Under the pieces are notes generated by a model that saw nothing but the letters and a program-made list of their open reading frames with translations, was not told the origin of the DNA and did not search any database. A DNA stretch of 52,742 bases from Massilia sp. YIM B02443 (GTDB lineage Bacteria; Pseudomonadota; Gammaproteobacteria; Burkholderiales; Burkholderiaceae_D): NCBI RefSeq assembly GCF_030411955.1, contig NZ_JASNRA010000028.1, forward strand, positions 12,304 to 65,045, written 5' to 3'. Made by a program: the position numbers and the translations under genes. Position 1 is the first letter of the stretch, and each line of letters begins with the position of its first letter. Shown here piece by piece: positions 21,478 through 30,164 of this stretch.

Positions 21478-23427
21478 CTAACCTTTGCGCATGGCGTGCG
21501 CCGGCGCCGTCGCGCCGGCCGCATCCGGCTGCCGCCCTGGTTCCGGCTCCACCTCCGGCGCCGGCAGGATGCGTCCGCGCCCCGCCTTCTTGGCCTGGTA
21601 CATCCAGCCGTCGGCCTCCTTGATCAGCTGCTCCGGCGTGCGGCGCTGGCGCGGCGCCTGGATCGCCATCCCGATGCTGGCGCCGATCCGCACCTGCACC
21701 GGCATGCGCGCGCACTGCAGCGGCACCGGTTCGCTCAGGACCTCGACCAGCTTGCGCCCGACGGTATGGGCGTCGCGCAGGGCATCCTTGAGGTCTTCCA
21801 GCAGCACCGTGAATTCGTCGCCGGCCAGCCGGAACACGCTGTCGGTGCGGCGCACCGCCCGGCGCAGGCGCTCGGCCACGATCCGCAGCAGTTCGTCGCC
21901 GGCCTCGTGGCCGTAGGCGTCGTTGACCGCCTTGAAGCCGTCCAGGTCGATGAACAGCAATCCCAGGCTGCTCTGGCGCCGCTCGGCGCGCGCCTGCGCC
22001 AGCGGCAGCGCTTCCATCAGCGCGCGCCGGTTGGCCAGGCCGGTCAGCACATCGTGCCGGCTCTCGTATTCGCGCCGCGCATCCTGCTGCTTGCGCAGCG
22101 TGACGTCGTGCAGGAAAGCGCTGAAGGTCGGTTCGCCGCGCACCTCCATGCGGCGGATGCGCACCTCGACCGTCAGCCGGCTGCCGTCGCGCCGCAGCGC
22201 CGGCAGTTCGACGCGGCGGTCGATCAGGCGCCCGCCGCCGCAGCGCAGCGCGTGGCGCATGCCTTCGCGGTGGGCGCCGGCCAGCTCGGCCGGAATGATC
22301 AGTTCTTCCAGCGGCCGTCCCAGCGCCTCGCGCTCGCCCCAGCCGAAGGTGTGCTCGGCCTGGCGGTTCCAGGCCAGCACGCGGCCGTCGGCGCCGAGCC
22401 GGATATAGGCGTCGTTGGCGTTCTCGATCACGCTGCGCAGCTCGGCCTCGCGCTCGGCCAGCTCGGCGGTGCGCTCGGCCACCCGCCGCTCCAGGTCGGC
22501 ATTCAGCGCGGCGAGCGCGTCCTCGGCCAGCTTCTGGGCGTGGATGTCCTTGACCACCGTGACGTTGTATTCGTACTGGCCGGCGGCATTGAACTTGCGC
22601 TTCATGTCGAACTCGATCCAGATCAGCGAGCCGTCCTTGCGCACGTAGCGTTTCTGGCGCCGCAGGAAGTCGATCTCGCCCGCCATCAGGCGCCGGAATT
22701 CGATCAGGTCGAAGGCACGGTCCGGTTCATAGGTCACTTCGGCGAAGGTGCGCCCGCGCAATTCCTCCTCGCTATACCCGAGGATCTGGCACATGGCCGG
22801 GTTGACGCTGATGAAGCGCCCTTCCCGGGTAGTGAGCGAAATGCCGACGCTGGCGATGTCGTACACGGCGCGAAAGCGCGCCTCGCTGGCGCCCAGCGCC
22901 ACGTCGCTGTCCTGCAGGCGCTCGCGCGCCATCGCCAGGCGCTCGCGGTACTGCACCTCGCGCATGATCACCGCCGCCAGGTCGACCATCACCGCCCGCT
23001 CCTCGGCGCTCAGCGTGCGCGGCTGGGTGTCGATCGCGCACAGGGTGCCGAGCGCCAGGCCGTTGCTGGAACGCACCGGCACCCCGGCATAGAAGCGGAT
23101 GTCCGGGGCGCCGGTGACCAGCGGGTTGTGCTGGAAGCGAGCGTCGGCGGCTGCGTCCGGCACCACCAGCGGCTCGTCCTGGGCGATGGCGTGGGCGCAG
23201 AAGGCGTGCTCGCGCGGCGTCTCGCTGACCGCCAGCCCCACCTTGGCCTTGAACCATTGCCGGTCTGCATCGACCAATGAAAACGCCGCCACCGGCACCC
23301 CGAGCAGGCGGCTGGCCAGCCGCACCACGCGGTCGAACACCGGCTCGGCCGGGGTATCGAGCAGCTCGAGGGTGTGCAGCAGGGCCAGGCGTTCCTGTTC
23401 GTTGGAGGGCAAGGGGGCGGCGGGCAT
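21478..23427 (-). CDS. Diguanylate cyclase with GAF–PAS–PAS–GGDEF architecture
   Basis: A soluble protein of 649 residues if started at the ATG at 23425–23427 (MPAAPLPSNEQERL). The frame is open to an ATG at 23499 that adds 24 basic residues; no start has a good ribosome binding site. Order: GAF domain (about 10–165, FDRVVRLASRLLGVP), PAS with PAC (about 185–310), a short coiled coil (LNADLERRVAERTAELAEREAEL), a second PAS (about 340–460) and GGDEF (about 470–620). The active site reads AGDEF, an accepted variant of GG(D/E)EF, and an RxxD inhibitory site (RRTD) stands five residues before it. It should make c-di-GMP and be product-inhibited. No EAL domain is present. Confidence 0.9.
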   Translation of the reverse strand: MPAAPLPSNEQERLALLHTLELLDTPAEPVFDRVVRLASRLLGVPVAAFSLVDADRQWFKAKVGLAVSETPREHAFCAHAIAQDEPLVVPDAAADARFQHNPLVTGAPDIRFYAGVPVRSSNGLALGTLCAIDTQPRTLSAEERAVMVDLAAVIMREVQYRERLAMARERLQDSDVALGASEARFRAVYDIASVGISLTTREGRFISVNPAMCQILGYSEEELRGRTFAEVTYEPDRAFDLIEFRRLMAGEIDFLRRQKRYVRKDGSLIWIEFDMKRKFNAAGQYEYNVTVVKDIHAQKLAEDALAALNADLERRVAERTAELAEREAELRSVIENANDAYIRLGADGRVLAWNRQAEHTFGWGEREALGRPLEELIIPAELAGAHREGMRHALRCGGGRLIDRRVELPALRRDGSRLTVEVRIRRMEVRGEPTFSAFLHDVTLRKQQDARREYESRHDVLTGLANRRALMEALPLAQARAERRQSSLGLLFIDLDGFKAVNDAYGHEAGDELLRIVAERLRRAVRRTDSVFRLAGDEFTVLLEDLKDALRDAHTVGRKLVEVLSEPVPLQCARMPVQVRIGASIGMAIQAPRQRRTPEQLIKEADGWMYQAKKAGRGRILPAPEVEPEPGRQPDAAGATAPAHAMRKG

Positions 23428-23627
23428 ACGGTCGGTTCGCGCTCTACGTGAAATGATGCGTGTCATCTGGTGGGAACGGCGGCGCCATTCGCTTGGCATG
23501 ACTGTACCAGAGGCGCGCGGGGTCGCGTCACGCGCACGAATGGAAGAGCTCGCGTTACTGCCCTGCCGCCCTGTCCCATCCTTGTCCCGCCCTCATCCAA
23601 TCGTCACGCCGCACCGGAGAGACTTCG

Positions 23628-23656
23628 TTACAAATGGGCGCCGGGAAATTTATATA
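23628..23656 (+). promoter_or_regulatory. Predicted sigma-70 promoter of the NTF2-like gene
   Basis: TTACAA (23628–23633), a 17-bp spacer and TATATA (23651–23656), placed 31 bases before the ATG at 23688. The region is AT-richer than its surroundings. No operator is evident. Confidence 0.45.
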
Positions 23657-23687
23657 CTGTGCAGCAGGTTCGTGTTCTGTGACGATC

Positions 23688-24209
23688 ATGCGACTCCTGC
23701 CTGCCCTGCTACTCTGCCTCGGCGCCGGCTTCCCGGCCGCCTCGATCTCCGGCTCCGGATCCGGATCAATATCCGCTGCCACCGCAGGCGCGCGAACGGC
23801 CCCGGCGCTCAACCCGATCGCCGCCGTCAAGGCTGCCGAAGCCAGGCGCGCCGACGCGGTCGCCAGGCGCGACGTCGACACCCTGCGCTGCCTGATCGGG
23901 GGCGACTACTATCACGTCGAGACCAACGGCCGGGTTCGCTCCAAGACCGAATTCCTGCAGCAACTGGCGCGCGACGAGTACGAATTCGATTCCTACGTGG
24001 TCGACGACATCGAGGTCAGGCTGGCCGACGGCGGCCGCACCGCCGTCGTCACCGGCCGCCAGCTGGCGCGCACCCGCGCCGGCCGCCCGCAGCAATGGCG
24101 TGGCCGCTACCTGCGGATCTGGGTGCTGCACGGGGACGGCTGGCGCAACACGCTGCACCAGGGCACCGAAATTCGCAGCACTGCGCTGGCGTCGAACGAC
24201 ACGCCTTGA
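23688..24209 (+). CDS. Exported NTF2-like (SnoaL/DUF4440-type) protein
   Basis: A 173-residue protein with a Sec signal peptide (MRLLPALLLCLGAGFPAASI). The mature part has the layout of a DUF4440/SnoaL-like cone-fold domain: an N-terminal helix (AVKAAEARRADAVARRDVDTLRCLIGGDYYHVETNGRV is its extent), the loop with KTEFLQQL, and beta strands ending YLRIWVLHGDGWRNTLHQGTEI. Such proteins bind small molecules or act as hydrolases or isomerases, but no catalytic set can be assigned here. The frame extends upstream to 23634, but only the ATG at 23688 gives a signal peptide. It is transcribed alone between the GGDEF gene and the Fur-controlled operon. Confidence 0.75.
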   Translation: MRLLPALLLCLGAGFPAASISGSGSGSISAATAGARTAPALNPIAAVKAAEARRADAVARRDVDTLRCLIGGDYYHVETNGRVRSKTEFLQQLARDEYEFDSYVVDDIEVRLADGGRTAVVTGRQLARTRAGRPQQWRGRYLRIWVLHGDGWRNTLHQGTEIRSTALASNDTP

Positions 24210-24331
24210 AGCCCCAGGACTAGCGCAGCCCCGACGCCGGGGCCTGGCGCACATTGCCAATGTCATTGCCGGCGCGTGGTGCGAGTGCGGCCCTCCCACC
24301 TGCCTGTTGCTTCCACGCCCCATATAACCGC

Positions 24332-24360
24332 TTGTCAAGTTCGCCGCACCCCACTATCAT
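24332..24360 (+). promoter_or_regulatory. Sigma-70 promoter of the PepSY operon
   Basis: TTGTCA (24332–24337), a 17-bp spacer and TATCAT (24355–24360). Expected start of transcription is near 24367, inside the Fur box that follows. Confidence 0.7.
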
Positions 24361-24379
24361 GAGAATGATTATCATTCTC
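24361..24379. promoter_or_regulatory. Perfect 19-bp Fur box
   Basis: GAGAATGATTATCATTCTC is a flawless 9-1-9 palindrome matching the Fur consensus at most positions. It lies directly after the −10 box and covers the expected start of transcription, the standard place for iron-dependent repression. Confidence 0.88.
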
Positions 24380-24407
24380 TGACGTTGTTTGCCGGCCGTC
24401 ACCATCC

Positions 24408-24704
24408 ATGACCTCCTCTACCCTGAGTCGCAGCCACATCGCCTGGCGCACCGCGGTCGCCCTCCTCGGCGGCTACGTTTTCACCTGGGGCGTGGTCGCC
24501 GCCGGCGTGACCGTGCTGTTTGGCGCCGGCATGGAATTCCATGACGCCGAACACCTGTCCTACATCGTCGGCATCCTGGTATTCCTGGGCGCCTTCCTGG
24601 CCGCCTTCGCCGCGCGCGACCTGCGCCGCAGCGCCGCCACGCTGGTGGGCGGCGGCGCGCTGCTGACGGTGATGGCCTGGCTGCTGCAACAACGACTGGT
24701 CTGA
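24408..24704 (+). CDS. DUF3649-type small membrane protein (iron-regulated)
   Basis: A 98-residue inner-membrane protein with three hydrophobic segments (about 16–37, 44–66 and 74–95) and a basic N-terminus. Its size, sequence (HIAWRTAVALLGGYVFTWG) and position before a PepSY protein match the DUF3649 family, found in siderophore-uptake operons. It is the first gene after the Fur box, so it should be made when iron is scarce. The molecular function of the family is unknown. The next gene starts nine bases after its stop. Confidence 0.8.
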   Translation: MTSSTLSRSHIAWRTAVALLGGYVFTWGVVAAGVTVLFGAGMEFHDAEHLSYIVGILVFLGAFLAAFAARDLRRSAATLVGGGALLTVMAWLLQQRLV

Positions 24705-24713
24705 GGAGAACCC

Positions 24714-26399
24714 ATGTTCCAGCAATGGCGCCACACGATGGCATGGCTGCACACCTGGTTCGGCCTGGCCCTGGGCCTGGTGCTGATGGTGGTGTTCTTC
24801 TTCGGTTCCCTGTCCGTGTTCGACCGCGAGATCGACCGCTGGGCGATTCCGGAAACCCGCTACGAACCGCAGCCGATGCCGTCGTTCGACAAGATGCTCA
24901 AACCGATCTTCGAGAACATCCAGCCGAACGCGGTCGAGCGCGCCGCCGTGGCCGGCCTGGTGGACGGTCCGCTGCCGGCGCGCTTCGACACCCCGCGCAG
25001 CTGGGGCGCCTACACCACCCACCGCGATCCGGTGCTGAGCCTGTTCATCGGCTATGAAGTGCCGAACGCCAAGGATCATGAAACGGCGGTGTGGGCCAAC
25101 CGCACCATCGACCCGCGCAGCGGCGTCGCCCTGCCCGACGACCGCCTCAAGGTCGGCAGCGGCTTCTTCTACCCGCTGCACTACAGCCTGACCATCGAAT
25201 GGAAGCAGGTCGGCTACTGGATCGTCGGCTTCGCCGCCCTGATGATGCTGATGGCGCTGGTCACCGGCGTCATCATGCACCGCAAGATCTTCCGCGAACT
25301 GTTCACCTTCCGCACGAAGAAGAGCACCCAGCGCAGCATGCTCGACCTGCACAACCTGACCGGCGTCGCCGCGCTGCCGTTCCACTTCTTCTTTGCCTTT
25401 ACCGGCCTGGTGATCTTCGCCTACATCTATTTCCCGGTGACGCACACCCAGCTGGCGCCGCTGCACGACCAGCACGAGCAGGTCGAAGCCAGGGAAACCG
25501 GGCTGCCGCACGACCGCGCCGGCGTGCCGGCGCGCATGGCCTCGGTCGACGCGATGGTGGCCGAAGCCCAGCGCCGCTGGGCCGCCAAGGGCATGGCCGG
25601 CGACGTCGGCTACCTGAACGTGCAGCACGTGGGCGACGCCAACGGCTACGTCAGCATCTACCGCGCCGGCACCGACCGCGTGCAGCTGGCCGGCGAAGGC
25701 ATCCATTTCAAGGCCTCGACCGGCGAAGTGCTGCGCGAGGATCCGCCGCCGACCCTGGTCGCGCGCATCAACGAATTCCTGACCGGCCTGCACCTGCAGC
25801 ATTTCCGCCACTGGCTGCTGCGCTGGCTGTACGTGCTGGGCGGCCTGGCCGGCTGCGCCTGCATCGCCACCGGCCTGTTCTTCTTCGTCGAGAAGCGCAA
25901 GCGCCAGCACGCCAGGGCCGGCACCGGCGGCGCGCGCATCGTCGACGCGCTGGCGGTGACGGTGGTCACCGGCATGCTGGTCGCCACCCTGTCGATGCTG
26001 ATCGCCAACCGCCTGCTGCCCGACACCCTGCCGGCCGGCTGGCCATGGCGCGGCGACCTGGAGAAATACTGCTTCTGGGGCGCCTGGCTGCTGGCCGCAG
26101 CCCACGGCTACTGGCGCACCGCCGCCGTGGCGGCCGGTCAACTCGCGCCGGCGTGGCGCGAGCAATGCCTGGCGATCGCGGCGCTGGCCATCGTCGCCCC
26201 GGTGCTGAACTGGATCACCACCGGCGACCACCTGCTGCGCACGATCGGCTCCGGTTACTGGCCGGTGGCCGGCGCCGACCTGTTCATGCTGGCCAGTGCC
26301 GCGCTGGCGCTGCTTGCGGCGCGCCGGCTGCAACGGCGCGAAGCCGTCCGCGCCAGCGCCGCGGCGCAGGCCCCGATCATGGAGGCCGGCCATGCCTGA
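24714..26399 (+). CDS. PepSY-associated TM-helix protein, putative ferric-siderophore reductase
   Basis: A 561-residue inner-membrane protein of the PepSY_TM (PiuB/FoxB-like) family. It starts with a helix containing HTMAWLHTWFGLALGLVL and has a large periplasmic loop, further helices around 170–195, 218–240 and 365–385, and four more hydrophobic segments toward the C-terminus. Helix-borne histidines (HTW, HFFFAF, HLQHFRHWLLRW) could bind haem, as proposed for reductases that release iron from siderophores in or near the periplasm. A GAGGAG ribosome binding site precedes the ATG. It lies between DUF3649 and DUF3325 genes under a Fur box. No TonB siderophore receptor is adjacent. Function is family inference. 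Confidence 0.85.
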   Translation: MFQQWRHTMAWLHTWFGLALGLVLMVVFFFGSLSVFDREIDRWAIPETRYEPQPMPSFDKMLKPIFENIQPNAVERAAVAGLVDGPLPARFDTPRSWGAYTTHRDPVLSLFIGYEVPNAKDHETAVWANRTIDPRSGVALPDDRLKVGSGFFYPLHYSLTIEWKQVGYWIVGFAALMMLMALVTGVIMHRKIFRELFTFRTKKSTQRSMLDLHNLTGVAALPFHFFFAFTGLVIFAYIYFPVTHTQLAPLHDQHEQVEARETGLPHDRAGVPARMASVDAMVAEAQRRWAAKGMAGDVGYLNVQHVGDANGYVSIYRAGTDRVQLAGEGIHFKASTGEVLREDPPPTLVARINEFLTGLHLQHFRHWLLRWLYVLGGLAGCACIATGLFFFVEKRKRQHARAGTGGARIVDALAVTVVTGMLVATLSMLIANRLLPDTLPAGWPWRGDLEKYCFWGAWLLAAAHGYWRTAAVAAGQLAPAWREQCLAIAALAIVAPVLNWITTGDHLLRTIGSGYWPVAGADLFMLASAALALLAARRLQRREAVRASAAAQAPIMEAGHA

Positions 26400-26718
26400 T
26401 GCGCTGCTGCTCCTGATCGCCCTGCTCGCCTGCCTGGCCGGCATGGGCTGGCTGGCGCTGTCGATGGACGTGCACTGGGCGCAAGTGCGCGGCGCCGCGG
26501 CGCAGCCGGCGCGCCTGGTCACGACCCTGCGCATGCTGGGTGCGGCCGCCCTGGCCGCCTCGCTGGCGTTGTGCCTGGCGGTCGATTCGCCGTCGATCGC
26601 GGTGCTGGTCTGGTTCATGGCGCTGGCCGGCAGCACCCTCACCGTCGCGTTCACGCTCACCTGGCGCGCCAGCGTTCTCGGGATGCTGGTATTCTGGACA
26701 CGTCAGGGCGTTCGGTAA
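26392..26718 (+). CDS. DUF3325-type small membrane protein (iron-regulated)
   Basis: A 108-residue membrane protein with four hydrophobic segments (about 3–23, 44–63, 68–86 and 92–103). The sequence and its place as third gene match DUF3325 of siderophore operons. The ATG overlaps the PepSY stop by eight bases, and a GGAGG ribosome binding site lies inside the end of the PepSY gene, so it is translationally coupled. The molecular role is unknown. Confidence 0.78.
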   Translation: MPDALLLLIALLACLAGMGWLALSMDVHWAQVRGAAAQPARLVTTLRMLGAAALAASLALCLAVDSPSIAVLVWFMALAGSTLTVAFTLTWRASVLGMLVFWTRQGVR

Positions 26719-26883
26719 GCGCCGCGCTGCCCTTTGCGGCTGCGGGGCCATTGTCGGCCGCCTTTGCGCAACAGTAAAACATCATCGGACGGCGCCGCTG
26801 CGCCCGCTCCGGGAACGGCAAGGCCGCTCCCGGACAGTCCTTCTCTCAGCAACAGTCATCAACCCACTGAACGGAGAACGATC

Positions 26884-27522
26884 ATGCCTTATGCACTGCC
26901 GCCTTTACCTTATGCCTACAATGCCCTCGAACCGCATTTCGATGCGCAGACGATGGAAATCCACCATACCAGGCACCACCAGACCTACATCACCAACGTC
27001 AACAACGCTCTGGCCGAAAGCAATGTCGCCGAAGTGCCTGTCGAACAGCTGATCAGCGACATCGGTTCGCTGCCGCAGAACGTCCAGAACGTGGTGCGCA
27101 ACAACGGTGGCGGCCACGCCAACCATGCCCTGTTCTGGACCGTGCTGAGCCCGGACGGCGGCAAGCCTTCGGGCCAGCTGGCGCAAGCCATCGAGACCGA
27201 CCTGGGCGGCTACGACAGCTTCAAGGACGCCTTCACCAAGGCCGCCCAGACCCGCTTCGGTAGCGGCTGGGCCTGGCTGACCGTGGGCAAGGACGGCAAG
27301 CTGCTGGTGGAAAGTAGCGCCAACCAGGACAACCCGCTGATGGGCCAGTTCGCCGGCATGTCGGGCGGCACCCCGATCCTGGGCCTGGACGTGTGGGAGC
27401 ACGCGTATTACCTGAAGTACCAGAACAAGCGTCCGGACTATATCGCGGCGTTCTTCAACATCATCAACTGGGGCGAGGTCGAGCGGCGCTACCAGGAAGC
27501 ACTGGGCAGCCAGGCCGGCTGA
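26884..27522 (+). CDS. sodA: Superoxide dismutase, manganese type
   Basis: A 212-residue Mn/Fe superoxide dismutase. The metal ligands are His27, His81, Asp169 and His173 (IHHTRHH, GGGHANHALFW, DVWEHAYYLKY). The GGHANH segment, the GGTPILGLDVWEHAY ending and the overall similarity to E. coli SodA favour manganese over iron. A GGAGAA ribosome binding site stands before the ATG. It lies 165 bp after the Fur-controlled operon on the same strand. Using Mn enzyme when iron is short would fit, but no Fur box is seen directly before sodA; read-through is possible. A strong hairpin follows. Confidence 0.92.
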   Translation: MPYALPPLPYAYNALEPHFDAQTMEIHHTRHHQTYITNVNNALAESNVAEVPVEQLISDIGSLPQNVQNVVRNNGGGHANHALFWTVLSPDGGKPSGQLAQAIETDLGGYDSFKDAFTKAAQTRFGSGWAWLTVGKDGKLLVESSANQDNPLMGQFAGMSGGTPILGLDVWEHAYYLKYQNKRPDYIAAFFNIINWGEVERRYQEALGSQAG

Positions 27523-27529
27523 TCCACGT

Positions 27530-27555
27530 GGCGGACGCCGCAGCCGGCGTCCGCC
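27530..27555. terminator. Hairpin between convergent sodA and the LacI-type gene
   Basis: GGCGGACGCCG (27530–27540) and CGGCGTCCGCC (27545–27555) form a perfect 11-bp stem with a four-base loop. It has no T-run. Placed between converging genes, it may stop transcription from both sides or protect mRNA ends. Confidence 0.6.
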
Positions 27556-27603
27556 ATTCCCGCGAGTTGCAACAGCCCGGCGATACGCAAGGCGCCGGCG
27601 CCC

Positions 27604-28644
27604 TCACGCTCGGCGCGCAGGGGCTTGCGCGACACCGGCGCCCGGCGGCGCGACCGAGGCGCGCAGCGCCAGGCTGGCGCGAAAGCGCCGCGTCACGCGG
27701 CGCCGTCCTCCGTCGCACAGGTTGAGCAGTTCGGCCACGCCGCTGGCCGTCATTTCGCGCCACGGGATGCGCACCGAGGATAGCGGCGGCGCGGCGTAGG
27801 CGGCGCTGGGAGCGTCGTCGTAGCCAATCACGGACACGTCGCGCGGCACGTGGATGCCGGCTTCATAGAAGCGCGAGATCGCACCGAGCGCCATTTCGTC
27901 GTTGGCGCAGAACAGCGCGGTAAAGCGGGTTCCGGAGGCCAGCAATTCCTGGGCGCCGGCCCATCCCGCGCCGGACGAGAAATCGTGCTCGCTCACCCAC
28001 ATGGCGCCGGTGTCGATGCCGGCGGCTTCGAGTTCGCACATGAAGCCCTCGATGCGGTCGACGTTGTCCTGCACCGCCCACGGCCCGCCGAGCACCGCGA
28101 TCTGGCGGTGGCCCTGGTCGAGCAGAGCGCGCGCCGCCAGGCGACCGCCCTGCACGTGGTCCACCGTGAAGCACTGCTCCGGGATACTCGCGAGGGCGTA
28201 ATTCAGCGCCACCAGCCGCTTGCCCTGCTCGCCGAACAGCGCCAGGTCTTGTTCCTGCAAGGGACTGGTGAGCACGATCACGCCGTCGCAGCCGCGCGCG
28301 AACAGCAGGTTGACGCCGTCGACGGCTTCCAGCCGGGGCTGGCCCTGGTTGGTGCCGAAGCCCATCATCATGTGCAGCCCGGCGGCGCGCAGCTCAGTGT
28401 CGATGATCTGCAGGATGGCGGTATAGAAGGTCCCCGCCAGCATCGGGATATATACCCCGATCATGCGCGAGCGGCCGTAGAGGAGCGACCGCGCCGTGTG
28501 CGAGGGCCGGTAGCCCAGCGCGTCGATCGCCTGCCTGACGCGTTCCAGCTTGTCGGGCGAGACCGAGCCGGTGCCGCGCACCACGCGCGACACGGTCCCG
28601 GTCCCCACCCCGGCCATGCGGGCCACCTCCTTGATTGTCGCCAC
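27604..28644 (-). CDS. LacI-family transcriptional regulator of the GH30/TonB-receptor locus
   Basis: A 346-residue LacI/GalR regulator. The N-terminal helix-turn-helix (ATIKEVARMAGVGTGTVSRV) and hinge helix (SHTARSLLYGRS) are complete, followed by a periplasmic-binding-protein-like effector domain. The start is GTG (28642–28644) with GGGAGG close before it; the second codon onward matches the family start exactly. It is the third gene of a run with the TonB-dependent receptor and a GH30 enzyme (30-bp gap). Four LacI-type operators before the two transcription units of the locus are its likely targets, so it should repress its own operon and be relieved by a saccharide. Confidence 0.92.
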   Translation of the reverse strand: MATIKEVARMAGVGTGTVSRVVRGTGSVSPDKLERVRQAIDALGYRPSHTARSLLYGRSRMIGVYIPMLAGTFYTAILQIIDTELRAAGLHMMMGFGTNQGQPRLEAVDGVNLLFARGCDGVIVLTSPLQEQDLALFGEQGKRLVALNYALASIPEQCFTVDHVQGGRLAARALLDQGHRQIAVLGGPWAVQDNVDRIEGFMCELEAAGIDTGAMWVSEHDFSSGAGWAGAQELLASGTRFTALFCANDEMALGAISRFYEAGIHVPRDVSVIGYDDAPSAAYAAPPLSSVRIPWREMTASGVAELLNLCDGGRRRVTRRFRASLALRASVAPPGAGVAQAPARRA

Positions 28645-28674
28645 TTCCCTCCCCGATGCTGTTTCGACCGAGAG

Positions 28675-30153
28675 TTAACGTAGCACAGTCTGGATCGCCC
28701 GGGCCGGAATCTCGACCGTGGTCTCGGCGCCGTCGATCATCAGGCGATAGCGCTGCGCCGCGTCGCTGCGGTTCATCACCACCACGGCCAGCTTGCCGTC
28801 CGTGTTGCGGAAGGCCACCGTGTCCAGCGTGCTGCGGCTGGTGGTCGCGCTCACGCGCCGCGCACCCGGCTTGATGTAGCGGGTGAAGTGACCCATGTAG
28901 GCATAGCTCGGCGTGTAGACCAGCTGGCCGTCGTCGCCCGCATGCAGCAGCGCGAAGCAGTAGTTGCCGACGTGGTTGGGCCCGCCCTGCATGTCGAGCA
29001 GCATGTTCCAGTCGATCCAGCCGGATGCGCCAGCGTTCAGGTCGGCCATGATCTCGCTGCCATAGCGTTCGCCGTTAGCCCAGTCCTGCAGGCGCGCGCG
29101 GTCGTACTTCTCGACGCTGGCCTCGGTCATCAGGAGCGGGGTGTCCGGGTAAGCCGCGTGCACGGCCGCCACGTTGCGGTGCATCGGCTGGCCCTTGGCC
29201 CAGGTCTCGTACCAGTGAAAGCCGATGCCCCAGACGTAGGGGCGCGCCTTCGGGTCCGACATGATGTGGGCGGCGCGCTGCGGCAGCAGGTCGCGGTTGT
29301 GGTCCCAGACGACGATCTTCTTGTCCTGCAGGCCGGCCCTGGCCAGCGCCGGCCCCAGATGGTCGCCCAGGTAGCGCGTTTCGTCCTCGGCGCGGTAGAT
29401 CATCGATTCCCAGGTCTGCCTGGCCATCGGTTCGTTCTGCACCGTCATCCCGAATATCGGGATGCCCGCCTTCTCGTAGGCCTGCACGAACTTCACGATG
29501 TAGCTGGCCCACAGGTCGCGGTACTCGGGCAGCAGGCTGCCGCCCTGCAGCATGCTTTTATTCGACTTCATCCACGCCGGCGCGCTCCATGGGCTGGCGA
29601 ACACGCGCATCTCGGTGCCATGCGCGCGGGCCGCGGCCAGCGACTGGCGCAGCAGCGGGATGCGGTGGCGCAGGTCGTGCTCGATGCTGAACGAGCCCAG
29701 GGTCTTGTCGCCCTCCTTGACGTAGGTGTAGCTGGCGCTGCTGAAGTCCGAGCTGTGGATCGTGGTGCGCAGCACACTGTAGCCCAGGCCTTCGCGCGGG
29801 TCGAAGTAGGCCTTCAGGAAGGCTTCGCGCGCGCCCGGCGTGAGCCGGGCATACACCTCGGCCGTCGCGTCGGTCACGGCGCCACCGAAGCCGAACAGCG
29901 CCTGGTACTGCTGGCGCGTGTCGACGAACACCGCGGTCTCGGTTTCCATCGGCTGCCCGGCCGGCTGCGGCGCGCCCAGCGTCTGCACCGCGAAGCGCTG
30001 CGCGCCGCCCTGCGCCGTGGTCACCAGCTGCCAGCCGCTGCCCGCCACTTCTGCTCCTGTCGCCGCCCCCGTCGTCGTCGTCGCCCCCATCATCGTCAAG
30101 GCCAGCGCGCAGGCCGCGCGCATCGCATATCGTTTCGTCGTCCGTGTCGTCAT
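28675..30153 (-). CDS. Glycoside hydrolase family 30 enzyme, exported
   Basis: A 492-residue secreted glycosidase. The ATG at 30151–30153 has an AGGGAGA ribosome binding site and opens a signal peptide (MRAACALALTMMGATTTTGA); longer readings run into the receptor gene and are rejected. The fold is a TIM barrel plus beta side domain. The acid/base is Glu241 in TVQNEPM, the nucleophile Glu344 in LMTEAS. The family includes glucosylceramidases, beta-1,6-glucanases and xylanases; the sequence around the nucleophile is closer to the glucosylceramidase/beta-glucosidase side, but I cannot fix the substrate. It starts 11 bp after the TonB receptor stop, so both are made from one message. Confidence 0.88.
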   Translation of the reverse strand: MTTRTTKRYAMRAACALALTMMGATTTTGAATGAEVAGSGWQLVTTAQGGAQRFAVQTLGAPQPAGQPMETETAVFVDTRQQYQALFGFGGAVTDATAEVYARLTPGAREAFLKAYFDPREGLGYSVLRTTIHSSDFSSASYTYVKEGDKTLGSFSIEHDLRHRIPLLRQSLAAARAHGTEMRVFASPWSAPAWMKSNKSMLQGGSLLPEYRDLWASYIVKFVQAYEKAGIPIFGMTVQNEPMARQTWESMIYRAEDETRYLGDHLGPALARAGLQDKKIVVWDHNRDLLPQRAAHIMSDPKARPYVWGIGFHWYETWAKGQPMHRNVAAVHAAYPDTPLLMTEASVEKYDRARLQDWANGERYGSEIMADLNAGASGWIDWNMLLDMQGGPNHVGNYCFALLHAGDDGQLVYTPSYAYMGHFTRYIKPGARRVSATTSRSTLDTVAFRNTDGKLAVVVMNRSDAAQRYRLMIDGAETTVEIPARAIQTVLR

Positions 30154-30164
30154 CGGGTCTCCCT

